Source of the DNA: JAJZRJ01 sp040757055
GTDB taxonomy: Bacteria; Desulfobacterota; Desulfobulbia; Desulfobulbales; Desulfurivibrionaceae
Length of the DNA stretch: 64,000 nucleotides
NCBI GenBank assembly: GCA_040757055.1
Contig: JBFLXY010000009.1
Coordinates: 62,001-126,000 of the forward strand
Reading direction: 5' to 3'
In this document: positions 43,496-53,138 of the stretch, piece by piece
Layout of the letters: each line of letters starts with the position of its first letter
Numbering within the stretch: the first letter of the stretch is position 1
Position numbers and translations under genes: made by a program
Notes under the pieces: generated by a model
Told to the model about the DNA's origin: nothing
Databases searched by the model: none
What the model saw: the letters and a program-made list of their open reading frames with translations, nothing else

Positions 43496-45691
43496 TTATG
43501 CCTTGCGGACCATGATGCCGCCCAAGGGCGGAACGCAGACCCGGATGTGACAGGGCGCCTCGCCAAAGGGCTCGTTTACCGCCTCCATGCCTTCGGGATT
43601 CATGACCCCGCTGCCGCCGAATTCCGTGGCGTCGGTGCAGAAGATCTGCTGGTAGCGGCCCGGTTCGGGCACGCCGAGGCGGTAGCCGTGGAGTACCTGG
43701 GGGGTGAAGTTGAGAAGGCAGACCACCGCGTCGTCCCTCTTTTTGCCGATGCGGGCAAAGCTGATGATGCTGTTGTCCACGTCCTTGAAATCCATCCAGC
43801 GGAAGCCCTCGTAGGAAAAATCGATCTCCCACAGGGCTGGGGTCTCGCGGTAGAGCTGGTTTAAGGCGCGGACAAAGCGGTGTACCCCCTGGTGAAATGG
43901 CCCCTGCTCCAGCAGGTGCCAGTCCAGGCTCACCTTGCAGTACCATTCGGAGTACTGGCCGAACTCGCTGCCCATGAAGAGCAGCTTCTTGCCCGGATGG
44001 GCCCAGAGGAAGAAGAGAATCAGGCGCAGGTTGGCGAATTTCTGCCAGGGGTCGCCCGGCATCTTTTCCAGCAGCGAACGTTTGCCGTGCACCACCTCGT
44101 CGTGGGAGATGGGCAGGATGAAGTTCTCGCTGAAGGCGTAGAGCAGTGAAAAGGTCAGCGCGCTGTGATGGTACTTGCGGAAAAGCGGCTCCTTGCTGAA
44201 ATAGCCCAGAGTGTCGTTCATCCAGCCCATGTTCCACTTGTAGCCAAAGCCCAGCCCCCCCCAGTTAACCGGCTTTGAGACCCCGAAGAAGCTGGTGGAC
44301 TCCTCGGCCACCATGATGGCGCTGGGATACTGGCCGTACACCACGGTGTTGAGGTGCTTGAGGAACTCGATGGCCTCGATGTTCTCCTTGCCGCCGTATG
44401 GGTTGGGAATCCATTCGCCCTCCGGCCGGGCATAGTCCAGGTAGAGCATGGAGGCCACCGCATCGACCCTGAGGCCGTCGATGTGGTACTTGTCGAGCCA
44501 GAAGAGCGCATTGGCGATGAGGAAATTGGCCACCTCCTTGCGGCCGTAGTTGAAGATCAGGGTGCCCCATTCCGGGTGGGCTCCCTGGCGCGGATCCTCG
44601 TGCTCGTAAAGGGCGGTGCCGTCGAAGCGGCAGAGGGCGTGGCCGTCGGTGGGAAAATGCGAGGGCACCCAGTCGAGGATGACGCCGATGCCGTTCTGGT
44701 GGCAGGTGTCGACCAGATACATGAATTCCTGCGGGGTGCCGAAACGGCTGGTCACTGCATAGTAGCCGGTGACCTGATAGCCCCACGATTCGTCCAGCGG
44801 GTGTTCCATGATCGGCATGAGTTCGATGTGGGTGAAGCCCATCTCTTTCACGTAGGGCACCAGGGTCTCGGCGATTTCGCGGTAGGTGAGGAACCGGCCC
44901 GGATCGCCGGGATCGCGGCGCCAGGAGCCAAGGTGCACTTCGTAGATCGACATGGGTTGCTCGTGGATCGGCCGGTTGCCGCGGGTGGCGAGCCAGTCGC
45001 CATCGTGCCAGTGGTAGGTATTGATGTCGCAGACCAGCGAGGCGCTCTTGGGCCGCAGTTCGGCGAAGAACTGGAAGGGGTCGGCCTTTTCCAGGATGGC
45101 GCCCTCCTGGGTACGGATCTCGAACTTGTAGGGTTCCCCCGGGAGGATGCCGGGAATGAAGAGTTCCCAAACCCCCGATGAGCCCAACACCCGCATCTGG
45201 TGCACCCGGCCATCCCAGTAATTGAAGTTGCCCAGCACGCTGACCCGGCGGGCGCTGGGCGCCCAGACCCGGAAGATGGTGCCGCCGATGGTGTCGATTT
45301 CCGTGAGATGCGCCCCCAGTTTCTCGTAGAGCCGGTAATGGGTGCCGGCGTTAAAAAGGTACTGGTCGTAATCGGAAAGCTGCGGCAGGAAGCGGTAGGG
45401 ATCGCGGTAGCGGTGGATGGTGCCGTCGTAGAAGGCGGCCTCATATTCGTAGGCAAAGGGTTCTGTGCAGTTGGGCAGGACGATTTCGAAGAGCCCTTCC
45501 TCCCTGGTCCGGTACATCTCGCGGCGTTCGTCGTCGACCAGCAGGGTCATCGCCGTGGCGTGGGGCTGGAAGGCGCGGATCACCGCTGCCGGGCTTTGGT
45601 GCGGCAGCACGTGGAAGCCAAGCACCTGGAAGGGGTCGTGGTGGTCGGAGTGGATGAGGCGGTCGATCTCGCGCAGCAATTCCAGGGACAT
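43496..45691 (-). CDS. glgB: 1,4-alpha-glucan branching enzyme
   Basis: A 731-residue GH13 enzyme that adds alpha-1,6 branches to glycogen. It has an N-terminal CBM48-type region (about 1-215), the catalytic barrel with DGLRVDAVASMLY (nucleophile Asp), VAEESTSFFG (acid/base Glu) and ISHDEVVHGKRSL, and a C-terminal beta-domain. The ATG at 45691 (MSLELLREIDRLI) is used because the upstream extension to 45925 runs into the divergent yqgE gene. No other glg gene is adjacent. Confidence 0.95.
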   Translation of the reverse strand: MSLELLREIDRLIHSDHHDPFQVLGFHVLPHQSPAAVIRAFQPHATAMTLLVDDERREMYRTREEGLFEIVLPNCTEPFAYEYEAAFYDGTIHRYRDPYRFLPQLSDYDQYLFNAGTHYRLYEKLGAHLTEIDTIGGTIFRVWAPSARRVSVLGNFNYWDGRVHQMRVLGSSGVWELFIPGILPGEPYKFEIRTQEGAILEKADPFQFFAELRPKSASLVCDINTYHWHDGDWLATRGNRPIHEQPMSIYEVHLGSWRRDPGDPGRFLTYREIAETLVPYVKEMGFTHIELMPIMEHPLDESWGYQVTGYYAVTSRFGTPQEFMYLVDTCHQNGIGVILDWVPSHFPTDGHALCRFDGTALYEHEDPRQGAHPEWGTLIFNYGRKEVANFLIANALFWLDKYHIDGLRVDAVASMLYLDYARPEGEWIPNPYGGKENIEAIEFLKHLNTVVYGQYPSAIMVAEESTSFFGVSKPVNWGGLGFGYKWNMGWMNDTLGYFSKEPLFRKYHHSALTFSLLYAFSENFILPISHDEVVHGKRSLLEKMPGDPWQKFANLRLILFFLWAHPGKKLLFMGSEFGQYSEWYCKVSLDWHLLEQGPFHQGVHRFVRALNQLYRETPALWEIDFSYEGFRWMDFKDVDNSIISFARIGKKRDDAVVCLLNFTPQVLHGYRLGVPEPGRYQQIFCTDATEFGGSGVMNPEGMEAVNEPFGEAPCHIRVCVPPLGGIMVRKA

Positions 45692-45835
45692 GGCCTTTCT
45701 CGCAGTCAGTGTGGTTGATGTCGGTCCATTGTAGCACATCTTCGCCCCGACGTTGGGCATTTTTCCGCTCCCCGCCTTTGCCGCGCAACCGCCGCCAGCT
45801 TGCATGATCGCCTGCCCGGTGGTAGAGTGTGGGCC

Positions 45836-46387
45836 ATGGAAAGCCTGCAGGGCTACTTTCTCCTCGCCACTCCCCAGATGCCGGACCCGCGTTTTGCGGA
45901 AGCCGTGGTCTACCTCTGCGCCCACAACGCGGAAGGGGCCATGGGCCTCATCGTCAACCAGCCGCTGTCGGAACTATCACTGGTTGATCTCTTCCGGGAG
46001 GCCGGAATTCCGGTGCCGCAGCGCATCCTGCCGCCGCTCTACCTGGGCGGCCCGGTGGAGGAGGATCATGCCTTTTTCCTCTACTCGGCCGAATATCAGC
46101 TCGAACCCAGTCTTGTTGTTGCCCCCGCGGTGCGCCTGACCCGCGATCCGCAGATTCTCCGCGACCTGGCTGCAGGCGGCGGGCCGCGCCATTTCCTGCC
46201 GGCCCTGGGTTATGCCGGCTGGGGGCCCGGGCAGCTTGAGGCCGAGCTGGCGGTGGACGGCTGGCTGACCCTGCCCGGGTGCGAACAGATCATCTTCCAC
46301 ACCCCGGACGAGCACAAGTGGCACCGGGCGGCCCAGGCCCACGGTATCGACATCACCCTCTTCGGCGACGTGGTCGGCTCCGCATAA
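45836..46387 (+). CDS. YqgE/AlgH (UPF0301) family protein
   Basis: A 183-residue protein of the YqgE/AlgH family: LQGYFLLATPQMPDPRFAEA, MGLIVNQPLSE, LYLGGPVEEDHAFFL and a C-terminal ALGYAGWGPGQLEAEL. The family's biochemical role is not settled; AlgH was named from an alginate phenotype in Pseudomonas. The ATG at 45836 gives the usual start (MESLQGYFL) rather than the in-frame ATG at 45800. It is divergent from glgB, with a 144-base gap. Confidence 0.9.
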   Translation: MESLQGYFLLATPQMPDPRFAEAVVYLCAHNAEGAMGLIVNQPLSELSLVDLFREAGIPVPQRILPPLYLGGPVEEDHAFFLYSAEYQLEPSLVVAPAVRLTRDPQILRDLAAGGGPRHFLPALGYAGWGPGQLEAELAVDGWLTLPGCEQIIFHTPDEHKWHRAAQAHGIDITLFGDVVGSA

Positions 46388-46460
46388 GCCCTTCCTGCCA
46401 CCGCCCCCATCATTCTTTGCTTGGCCAATTGCCCGGAAGAGGGTATACAATGCCCCCATC

Positions 46461-47360
46461 ATGAGCAATGCCGTGCATGCATATCCACGTTTTCTCGGCG
46501 GAGAATCCGAGGTTGGCGTGGCCCCCAGGGTCTCCATCCTCTCGGCGCCCCTGGCCGCCACGGTCAGCTGGGGAGGGGGCACCGACCAGGGCCCCCGTGC
46601 CATTCTCGATGCCTCACCGGCCCTGGAGGTCTTTGACGACGAACTCCTGCAGGAGACGGTGCTGGCCGGCATCGAAACCCTGCCGCCCCTCGACGTTGCA
46701 GGCTGTTCCCAGGAAACGGCCTGCGAGCGCATCTGCCGGGCGGTGGGCGAGGAGCTGCGCCGCGGCCGTTTTCCGGTGCTCCTTGGCGGCGAGCACAGCG
46801 TCACCACCGGCGCGGTGGCGGCCCTGCTCCGCCATTACCCAGACCTCCATGTGGTCCAGGTCGACGCCCATCTCGACCTGCGCGACAGCTACGAGGAGAA
46901 CCCCTTGAGCCATGCCGCCATCATGCGGCGGCTCGATGATCTTGCCATTCCTTTCAGCCAGGTCGGCATCCGTTCCTTTTCCCGGGAGGAGTGGCTTCTC
47001 GTGCAGGAGCGCGGCTGGCAGCCCTTTTTCATGCGCCGGATCAGGCAGGAGGCGGACTGGATCGCCCAGGTTTGCGCCAACATCAAGGGGCCGGTTTATC
47101 TCACCGTGGACGTGGACGGTCTTGACCCTTCCATCATGCCGGCCACCGGCACCCCGGAGCCGGACGGCATGAGCTGGGCCATGGCCGTCGACCTCATCCG
47201 CACCCTGGTGCGCGAAAAAAACCTGGTGGGCATGGACGTGGTGGAATTTGCCCCCCGCCCTGGCGCGGAGCACGCCGCCTTCCTCGCGGCCAAGCTCATC
47301 TACCGCACCCTGGGATATCTCTATGCGCCAGTGCTTGCCGGGCAGGGAGGACGGATATGA
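46461..47360 (+). CDS. speB: Agmatinase/arginase-family ureohydrolase
   Basis: A 299-residue binuclear-manganese hydrolase with all metal motifs: GGEHS, DAHLDLR and TVDVDGLDPS. By family resemblance it is an agmatinase, making putrescine and urea from agmatine. GGGTDQGPRAILDAS and PATGTPEPDG favour agmatinase over arginase. No arginine decarboxylase gene is adjacent. Its stop overlaps the next ATG by 4 bases. Confidence 0.88.
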   Translation: MSNAVHAYPRFLGGESEVGVAPRVSILSAPLAATVSWGGGTDQGPRAILDASPALEVFDDELLQETVLAGIETLPPLDVAGCSQETACERICRAVGEELRRGRFPVLLGGEHSVTTGAVAALLRHYPDLHVVQVDAHLDLRDSYEENPLSHAAIMRRLDDLAIPFSQVGIRSFSREEWLLVQERGWQPFFMRRIRQEADWIAQVCANIKGPVYLTVDVDGLDPSIMPATGTPEPDGMSWAMAVDLIRTLVREKNLVGMDVVEFAPRPGAEHAAFLAAKLIYRTLGYLYAPVLAGQGGRI

Positions 47361-47746
47361 AAAAGGAACTTGCCAGGATTTTTGCCTGCCGCCAGTGCGG
47401 CCACTGCTGCCACGGCGAAACCACGGTTTCCCTCACCGGAGACGACCTTGACCGCATGGTCGCCTACCTGCGCCTGCCAGAGGCGGAGGTACGGCAGCGC
47501 TACCTGCGCGAAACCGATGGCGTGATCCAGATGCAGATTGTCGATGGCCACTGCATTTTCTACAACAGGGGATGCTCCATCCACCCCGGCAAGCCGTGGC
47601 GCTGCACCGAATGGCCGCTCCACCCGAGCATCCTCACCGACCAGGCCAGCTTCGAGGCGATCCGCGACTCCTGCCCCGGCATCAAGCGCGACGTAAGCTA
47701 CGAGGAATTCTGCCGGGTGCTGCGCAAGCTCATCGCGGCGCGGTAA
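47357..47746 (+). CDS. YkgJ-family cysteine-cluster protein
   Basis: A 129-residue protein with the YkgJ-type motifs CRQCGHCCHG near the N-terminus and CIFYNRGCSIHPGKPWRC in the middle. These cysteines are thought to hold zinc or an iron-sulfur centre. Function is unknown for most of the family. Translationally coupled to speB by a 4-base overlap and followed after 3 bases by rlmH. Confidence 0.82.
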   Translation: MKKELARIFACRQCGHCCHGETTVSLTGDDLDRMVAYLRLPEAEVRQRYLRETDGVIQMQIVDGHCIFYNRGCSIHPGKPWRCTEWPLHPSILTDQASFEAIRDSCPGIKRDVSYEEFCRVLRKLIAAR

Positions 47747-47749
47747 CCA

Positions 47750-48217
47750 GTGCGCTTCGAATTCCTCTTCTTCGGCAAACCCAAGGCCGCGTATCTGGCT
47801 GCGGGTATCGACGACTTTGCCGGCCGCCTGGCCCATTACGCCGAAATCTCCATCAGGACCTTAAAGGAACAGAAGGGCAACGACCGGGAGCCTGAACGGG
47901 TGCTCGCCAGGGAAGGGGAGGAACTGCTGCGCCACTGCGCTAAAGGCAGCTACGTGGTGGCGCTGGACGTGGGAGGCAAGGAATATTCGTCAGAACAGCT
48001 GGCGGAGGTGATTACCCACTGGGAAGGGCAGGGGATCAAGCAAGTCACTTTCATTATCGGCGGGCCATTGGGACTGCCGCCTGCGGTGCGGGCGCGGGCG
48101 GATCTGCTGCTGTCGCTCTCCCGCCTCACCCTTACCCACGATCTGGCCCGGCTTTTCCTTTTGGAACAGCTCTACCGCGCCTACACCATCAAGGCCGGCA
48201 CCGGGTACCACAAATAG
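47750..48217 (+). CDS. rlmH: 23S rRNA pseudouridine-1915 N3-methyltransferase
   Basis: A 155-residue SPOUT-class methyltransferase starting at GTG. The knot region has the SAM-binding FIIGGPLGLPPAV and the C-terminal LSLSRLTLTHDLARLFLLEQ followed by YRAYTIKAGTGYHK, diagnostic of RlmH. It modifies helix 69 of 23S rRNA. Confidence 0.95.
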   Translation: MRFEFLFFGKPKAAYLAAGIDDFAGRLAHYAEISIRTLKEQKGNDREPERVLAREGEELLRHCAKGSYVVALDVGGKEYSSEQLAEVITHWEGQGIKQVTFIIGGPLGLPPAVRARADLLLSLSRLTLTHDLARLFLLEQLYRAYTIKAGTGYHK

Positions 48218-48226
48218 GCGGGTACC

Positions 48227-48448
48227 CTACACCGACTCCACGCTTTGCACCTCCGGCACCTCGCTTTTCAGGAAACGCTCGATGCCGTTCTTGAGGGTGG
48301 CATCGGACATGGGGCAACCCTTGCAGGCGCCTGTCAACTGCACCGTGACCACTCCGTCGGCGGAGACGTCGACCAGCACCACGTCGCCGCCGTCCTGCTG
48401 CAATGTGGGCCGCACTTTTTCCAGCGCCGCCTGCACTCTGTCACGCAT
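48227..48448 (-). CDS. Minimal NifU C-terminal-type iron-sulfur scaffold
   Basis: A 73-residue protein that consists only of the NifU/Nfu C-terminal domain: LQQDGGDVVLVDV and the cluster motif GACKGCPMSDATLK (CxxC). Such proteins carry and hand over Fe-S clusters as dimers. It lacks the N-terminal domains of NifU and NfuA. It is convergent with rlmH and divergent from cheV. Confidence 0.9.
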   Translation of the reverse strand: MRDRVQAALEKVRPTLQQDGGDVVLVDVSADGVVTVQLTGACKGCPMSDATLKNGIERFLKSEVPEVQSVESV

Positions 48449-48621
48449 GAAAACCCCCTTGTCTGGAAGGATCGGATCACTTCGTTCCGCTCGCCAACTC
48501 TAGCACAGCCGTTCTGTTCCGGCAACCATTGCCCTGCTCTGACTTTGCTTGACAAGGATGCCCCCTCTCCACCAAAATGAAAGCCGGCAGGGGAAATGTG
48601 CATCCTTTCTCCCTATTTTCT

Positions 48622-48650
48622 TTTTCAATTGCCCCAGGAAAAAGTACAAT
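48622..48650 (+). promoter_or_regulatory. Putative cheV promoter
   Basis: TTTTCA at 48622-48627, a 17-base spacer and TACAAT at 48645-48650 in a locally AT-rich stretch, 54 bases before the cheV start codon. Confidence 0.45.
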
Positions 48651-48703
48651 ACACAAACAGCGCGGAACCCACCCGACACCCCCCAACCCGAGGGAGAGCC
48701 ACC

Positions 48704-49672
48704 ATGGCCCAGGCGCATGGCTATCAGACCGGCATTCTGCTGGAATCAGGCACCAATGAGCTGGAAATCATCACCCTTTATCTCCAATGGCTTGATCCGG
48801 CGACCAGGGCCGTGCACCGAACGGCTTACGGCATCAATGCCGCCAAGATCCGCGAACTGGTAGCCATGCCGAACAATCTCACCGAGGTGCCGGAAAGCCA
48901 TCCCTCCATGCGGGGCGTTTTTCTGCTCCGCAATCGCACCATCCCCCTCATCGACCTCTGCCACTGGTTCCAGTACGAACCAGATCTCTCCCCCGAGGCC
49001 CAGGCCAAGTGGGTGGTGGTGGTCACCGAGATCAACGGCAAGCTCTTCAGCTTCATCACCCACGGCGTGGACAAGGTCTACCGGGTATCGTGGGACCGGA
49101 TTCTGCCGCCGCCCGAGGTCATTGCCTACCACAGCAGCCTGACCGGCGTCTGCCTGGTGGATGGCCAGATCATCCAGATGGTGGATTTCGAGAAGATCTG
49201 CGCCGACATCGACCCGGCCATGGCCATCGACGCCGAATCCCATGCCATCACCCAGCAGGCCACCGCGGCCCAGGCCGCCAAGTCGGTGGTGATCGCCGAC
49301 GACTCCTCGACAATCCGCGAGCAGATCACGCGCACCTTGGAAAAGGCGGGGTATCAGGTGGTGGCCCACCACGACGGCCAGGCGGCCTGGGAATATCTGG
49401 AGGCAATCCGCAAGGCCGGCGATCTCGACCGCAAGGTGCTGGCAGTGATCACCGACATCGAGATGCCGCGCATGGACGGCCACCATCTCTGCCTCAGGAT
49501 CAAGGAAAACCCCGAATACGAGCGGATTCCGGTCATGCTCTTCTCGTCGCTCATCAACGACACCGCCCGTCACAAGGGCGAAACGGTAGGCGCCGATGAC
49601 CAGATCTCCAAGCCTGAGCTGGGGGAACTGGTGGTCCGCCTCCAGCGATGTCTGGTCAAGCGGCAGGGCTGA
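48704..49672 (+). CDS. cheV: Chemotaxis coupling protein CheV (CheW-REC)
   Basis: A 322-residue protein. The N-terminal CheW-like domain (about 1-170) contains RGVFLLRNRTIPLIDLCHWF. The C-terminal receiver (about 195-320) has VIADDSSTIREQ and the phospho-acceptor in AVITDIEMPRMDG. CheV couples chemoreceptors to CheA and adapts through phosphorylation. The ATG at 48704 follows GAGGGAGAG. No cheA, cheY or receptor is in the window, so it is an isolated chemotaxis gene with its own promoter and terminator. Confidence 0.93.
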   Translation: MAQAHGYQTGILLESGTNELEIITLYLQWLDPATRAVHRTAYGINAAKIRELVAMPNNLTEVPESHPSMRGVFLLRNRTIPLIDLCHWFQYEPDLSPEAQAKWVVVVTEINGKLFSFITHGVDKVYRVSWDRILPPPEVIAYHSSLTGVCLVDGQIIQMVDFEKICADIDPAMAIDAESHAITQQATAAQAAKSVVIADDSSTIREQITRTLEKAGYQVVAHHDGQAAWEYLEAIRKAGDLDRKVLAVITDIEMPRMDGHHLCLRIKENPEYERIPVMLFSSLINDTARHKGETVGADDQISKPELGELVVRLQRCLVKRQG

Positions 49673-49707
49673 ACCGGCCGCCGGCCCGTCTCGGCAGGGC
49701 CGGTTTT
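49672..49707 (+). terminator. Terminator of cheV
   Basis: A perfect 8-bp stem (49672-49679 with 49698-49705) encloses an 18-base loop and ends in a TTTT run (49704-49707). It starts at the last base of the cheV stop codon. Confidence 0.6.
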
Positions 49708-49811
49708 GTCCGCCGGAGGCCGTGCCCAGAAAGGCTTTGACTCGGTTGCCGCTTCCTGGCACTACTGCGGCATGAATCATCCCCATCCCTTCAGCCACCC
49801 GTCCGCCTGAA

Positions 49812-52800
49812 ATGTATCTGTACCGCAGCAACCGGGTTGAAACCCTGGCCGCCTGCCTTGCCGGGCTGTGCCGCGAGCCGCTCGCCTCGCCACTGAGCCG
49901 CGAGTGCATCGTGGTGCAGAGCAGAGGCATGGCCACCTGGCTGGCCATGCGGCTGGCCGACTCCTTCGGCGTCTGGGCCAATCCCGACTTTCCCCATCCG
50001 CGCCAGATGATCGAACGGTTGCTCATCGCCACCCTGGGCGAACGCGCCGCCCGGGCCGCGGACTGGAACCGCGACCGCTTGGCCCTGGCCGTTCTGGAGG
50101 AACTGCCCAGCCTTTTGCCCCGGCAGGAGTTCGCGCCGATTGCACGCTATTTTGCCGACGGCCACGACGACCTGAAGTGGCTGCAACTGGCGGAACATAT
50201 TGCCCTGGTCTTCGACCAGTATGCGGTTTTCCGGCCGGAAATGGTGCTGGAGTGGGAGGCCGGCGGCGGGGCGGATACCGACCCGGATCTTGGCTGGCAG
50301 CCGCTGTTGTGGCGGGCGGTGGCCGGTCGCCTGGTCTCCCCGGCCCGGTTGTATCAGGAAGCCTATCACCAGTTGCAGGCCGGCCGTTTTTCCAGTCGGG
50401 CAGCCCTGCCGGACCGGCTCTTCCTCTTCGGCATCACCACGCTTCCCCCCCTCTATCTGACCCTGCTGGGAGAACTGGCCAGGCATCTGCCGGTGCACCT
50501 GCTGCTTTTTTCACCGGCCGAGGAATACTGGGGCGAGACCGCTTCGACTGCCGCGGTCGGCCGTCTGTTGCGCCGCAGCGACGGAAAAGCGGCAGCAGAC
50601 GCTCTCCACCTGGAGGCAGGGCATCCGCTTCTCGCCTCTCTCGGCACCCTGGGCCGCGATTTCCAGGTGCTGCTCGAAGAGAGACTGACAGCCGCCATGG
50701 CCGATCACGCCCTGTTCGTTGCCCACGACGCCCCGCGCGCCTTGCTGCACCTCCTGCAGGACGACATCCTCATGCTCCGTCGTCGGCATGCCCTGGCCGC
50801 CGAGGCCGGGAACCGGCCACTCCTGCTGGAAAAAACGGACGATTCCCTGGTTATTCATTGCTGCCACAGCCCGCTGAGGGAGGTGGAGGTCCTGCAGGAC
50901 CAGCTCCTCGCCATGCTTGGCCGGGATGATCTTGCGCCCCGCGATATCGCGGTGATGGTGCCGGACATCGATGCCTATGCGCCGTTCATCGAGGCGGTTT
51001 TCGGCCGCGATCCGGCCGATCCGCGCTTTATTCCCTTCCGCATCGCCGACCGCAGCCCGGGCCGCGAGGCGCCGCTCGCAGAGGCGTTTTTTGCCCTGCT
51101 GGAGCTGCTGGCCGGCCGCCTTGCCGCCCCGCAGTTCCTCGATTTCCTGGCTTTTGTTCCGGTTCGGGAACGATTCGGCATTGCGGCGGAAGATCTGCCC
51201 GTCCTGGAACGCTGGGTCATCGAGTCCGGCATCCGCTGGGGCATCGACGAAAACGATCGCACCCGCCACGGCCAGCCCCGGGAACGCCAGAATACCTGGG
51301 GGTTCGGCTTTGACCGCCTGCTGCTCGGCTATGCCCTGCCGGGCGGCGGCCGTTTCTGCTGGCAGGGGGTTTTGCCCTACGACGAACTGGAAGGCCAGGA
51401 CGCCGATCTGCTCGGCCGTTTCCTCACCTATGGCGAGGCCGTCTTCACCATGGCCGCCCGCAGCAGCGAGATACTGACCATCGCGGCGTGGCAGGAAGAG
51501 GCGACGGCGCTGCTGGCCGCCATCTTCCGCAACGGCCCCGAGGAAGGGTGGCAGCACCGGCTGATCCTCGATGCGGCCGCCGCCCTGGCTCGTGATGCCG
51601 CCCAGGTCGGCAATCGCACGGCGATTTCCCTGCCGGCCTATGCCCGCCTGCTCAAGGCCCGCCTTGAGGCGGATCACCGCGATCATGGCTTCCTGCAGGG
51701 CGGGGTCACCTTCTGCGCCATGCTGCCCATGCGGACCATTCCCTTTACGGTCATCTGCCTGCTGGGGCTCAACGATGGCGCCTTTCCCCGTCTGCACCAT
51801 GCGGTGAGCTTCGACCTCGTCGCCCGCAATCCCAAACGGGGGGACCGTTCCCGCCGCAACGACGACCGCTATCTTTTCCTGGAGGCCCTGCTGGCGGCAC
51901 GTCGGCGGCTTTATCTGAGCTACGTCGGCCGCAGCAGCCGGGACAATGCAGTGCTGCCGCCTTCGGTGGTGATCGACGAGCTGCTCGATTGCCTCGCCGA
52001 TGCGTGTCTGCTGGCTGACGGGGAGCCGGGCGAGGCAATGACGGACCGGCGTCAACGGTTGGTGGCGCGACTGGTGGTGCAGCATCCGTTGCAGCCCTTC
52101 AGCCCGCGTTATTTCGATCACAGCGATCCGCGGCTGGTCAGCTTTGCCGCGGAGTATCATCAGGCCGCCCAGGCCGTAACGACGCCGGCGCCTGCTTTGC
52201 CCGCATTTGCCGGCATGCTGCCGCCCCCGGCCACCGCGGCAGAGGTGATTCCGCTTGCCGGCCTGCGACACTTCTTCAGAAATCCGGCCCGGTTCTTCTG
52301 CCGCCAGCGCCTTGATCTGCTGCTGCACGATGACGCCCCGACCGTTCCCGACCGGGAACCTCTGACCCTGCATGCCCTGGAGCGGTTTGCGGTCGGCAAC
52401 CTGCTGTTGCACCTGCCTCCGGAACTGCCCAGGTCCGAGGTCGCCGGCTTGCTGCAGGCCAAGGGAATCCTGCCGCCGGGCGGAGCCGGCCCGGCGATTC
52501 TGCATGACATCTGGCGACAGATCGAGCCGCTCAAGGCGGAAATGGCCAGGCAACGGGAAGGGGAGCCTCCGGCCAGACTGGCGGTCGACCTGCGGCTGGC
52601 GGCCGACCGCCAACTGGCTGGCGAACTGGATGAGTGCTACGGCTGGGGCCTGCTGCGCACGCGGCCCGGCAAGCTCAATCCGCCCTTTTTGCTGGCGTGC
52701 TGGCTCGATCATCTCGCGATCTGCGCCATGCGGGCCGACTCGGCGCCCCACACGGTGCTCATCGCCCGAAGCAAGAGGGAGGAGGTGGCGATGGCGCGTT

Positions 52801-53138
52801 TCCGTCCCGTTGCCGGGGCGCTGCCCATGCTGGACGGTCTCGCCGCCCTGCGGGTGGAAGGGGAGGGGCGGCCGCTGCCATTCTTTCCCGTTGCGGCCCA
52901 TGCCTATGCCACGGCCATTGCCGAAGGCAGGGGGGAGGATGCCGCGTGGCGGGCGGGGTGGAAGACCTTCAACCAAAAGCCGTATGGCGGCGGGCCATCG
53001 CCGGAGGGCGAGGACCCATACGTGCAGAAGCTCTTCGGCCATGCCCCCCTGGCCGACCGGGACGTGGCCGCCGAATTTGCCGTTCTTGCCGTGCGGGTTT
53101 TCGGGCCGCTGCTCGATCATCTGGAGGAGCCGGCATGA
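49812..53138 (+). CDS. recC: Exodeoxyribonuclease V gamma subunit RecC
   Basis: A 1108-residue RecC protein. The start YLYRSNRVETLAACLA and the segment SRGMATWLAMRLADSFGVWAN are family-typical, as are HCCHSPLREVEVLQDQLL, MLPMRTIPFTVICLLGLNDGAFPR and the inactive nuclease-like C-terminus. RecC holds RecB and RecD together and reads Chi. A poor ribosome site precedes the ATG. It overlaps recB by 4 bases. Confidence 0.95.
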   Translation: MYLYRSNRVETLAACLAGLCREPLASPLSRECIVVQSRGMATWLAMRLADSFGVWANPDFPHPRQMIERLLIATLGERAARAADWNRDRLALAVLEELPSLLPRQEFAPIARYFADGHDDLKWLQLAEHIALVFDQYAVFRPEMVLEWEAGGGADTDPDLGWQPLLWRAVAGRLVSPARLYQEAYHQLQAGRFSSRAALPDRLFLFGITTLPPLYLTLLGELARHLPVHLLLFSPAEEYWGETASTAAVGRLLRRSDGKAAADALHLEAGHPLLASLGTLGRDFQVLLEERLTAAMADHALFVAHDAPRALLHLLQDDILMLRRRHALAAEAGNRPLLLEKTDDSLVIHCCHSPLREVEVLQDQLLAMLGRDDLAPRDIAVMVPDIDAYAPFIEAVFGRDPADPRFIPFRIADRSPGREAPLAEAFFALLELLAGRLAAPQFLDFLAFVPVRERFGIAAEDLPVLERWVIESGIRWGIDENDRTRHGQPRERQNTWGFGFDRLLLGYALPGGGRFCWQGVLPYDELEGQDADLLGRFLTYGEAVFTMAARSSEILTIAAWQEEATALLAAIFRNGPEEGWQHRLILDAAAALARDAAQVGNRTAISLPAYARLLKARLEADHRDHGFLQGGVTFCAMLPMRTIPFTVICLLGLNDGAFPRLHHAVSFDLVARNPKRGDRSRRNDDRYLFLEALLAARRRLYLSYVGRSSRDNAVLPPSVVIDELLDCLADACLLADGEPGEAMTDRRQRLVARLVVQHPLQPFSPRYFDHSDPRLVSFAAEYHQAAQAVTTPAPALPAFAGMLPPPATAAEVIPLAGLRHFFRNPARFFCRQRLDLLLHDDAPTVPDREPLTLHALERFAVGNLLLHLPPELPRSEVAGLLQAKGILPPGGAGPAILHDIWRQIEPLKAEMARQREGEPPARLAVDLRLAADRQLAGELDECYGWGLLRTRPGKLNPPFLLACWLDHLAICAMRADSAPHTVLIARSKREEVAMARFRPVAGALPMLDGLAALRVEGEGRPLPFFPVAAHAYATAIAEGRGEDAAWRAGWKTFNQKPYGGGPSPEGEDPYVQKLFGHAPLADRDVAAEFAVLAVRVFGPLLDHLEEPA

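Noticed and set aside
48549..48590. A perfect TTGACA upstream of cheV (48549-48554) as promoter
   Set aside because: No acceptable -10 box occurs at 16-18 bases. The TTTTCA/TACAAT pair nearer the gene is better.
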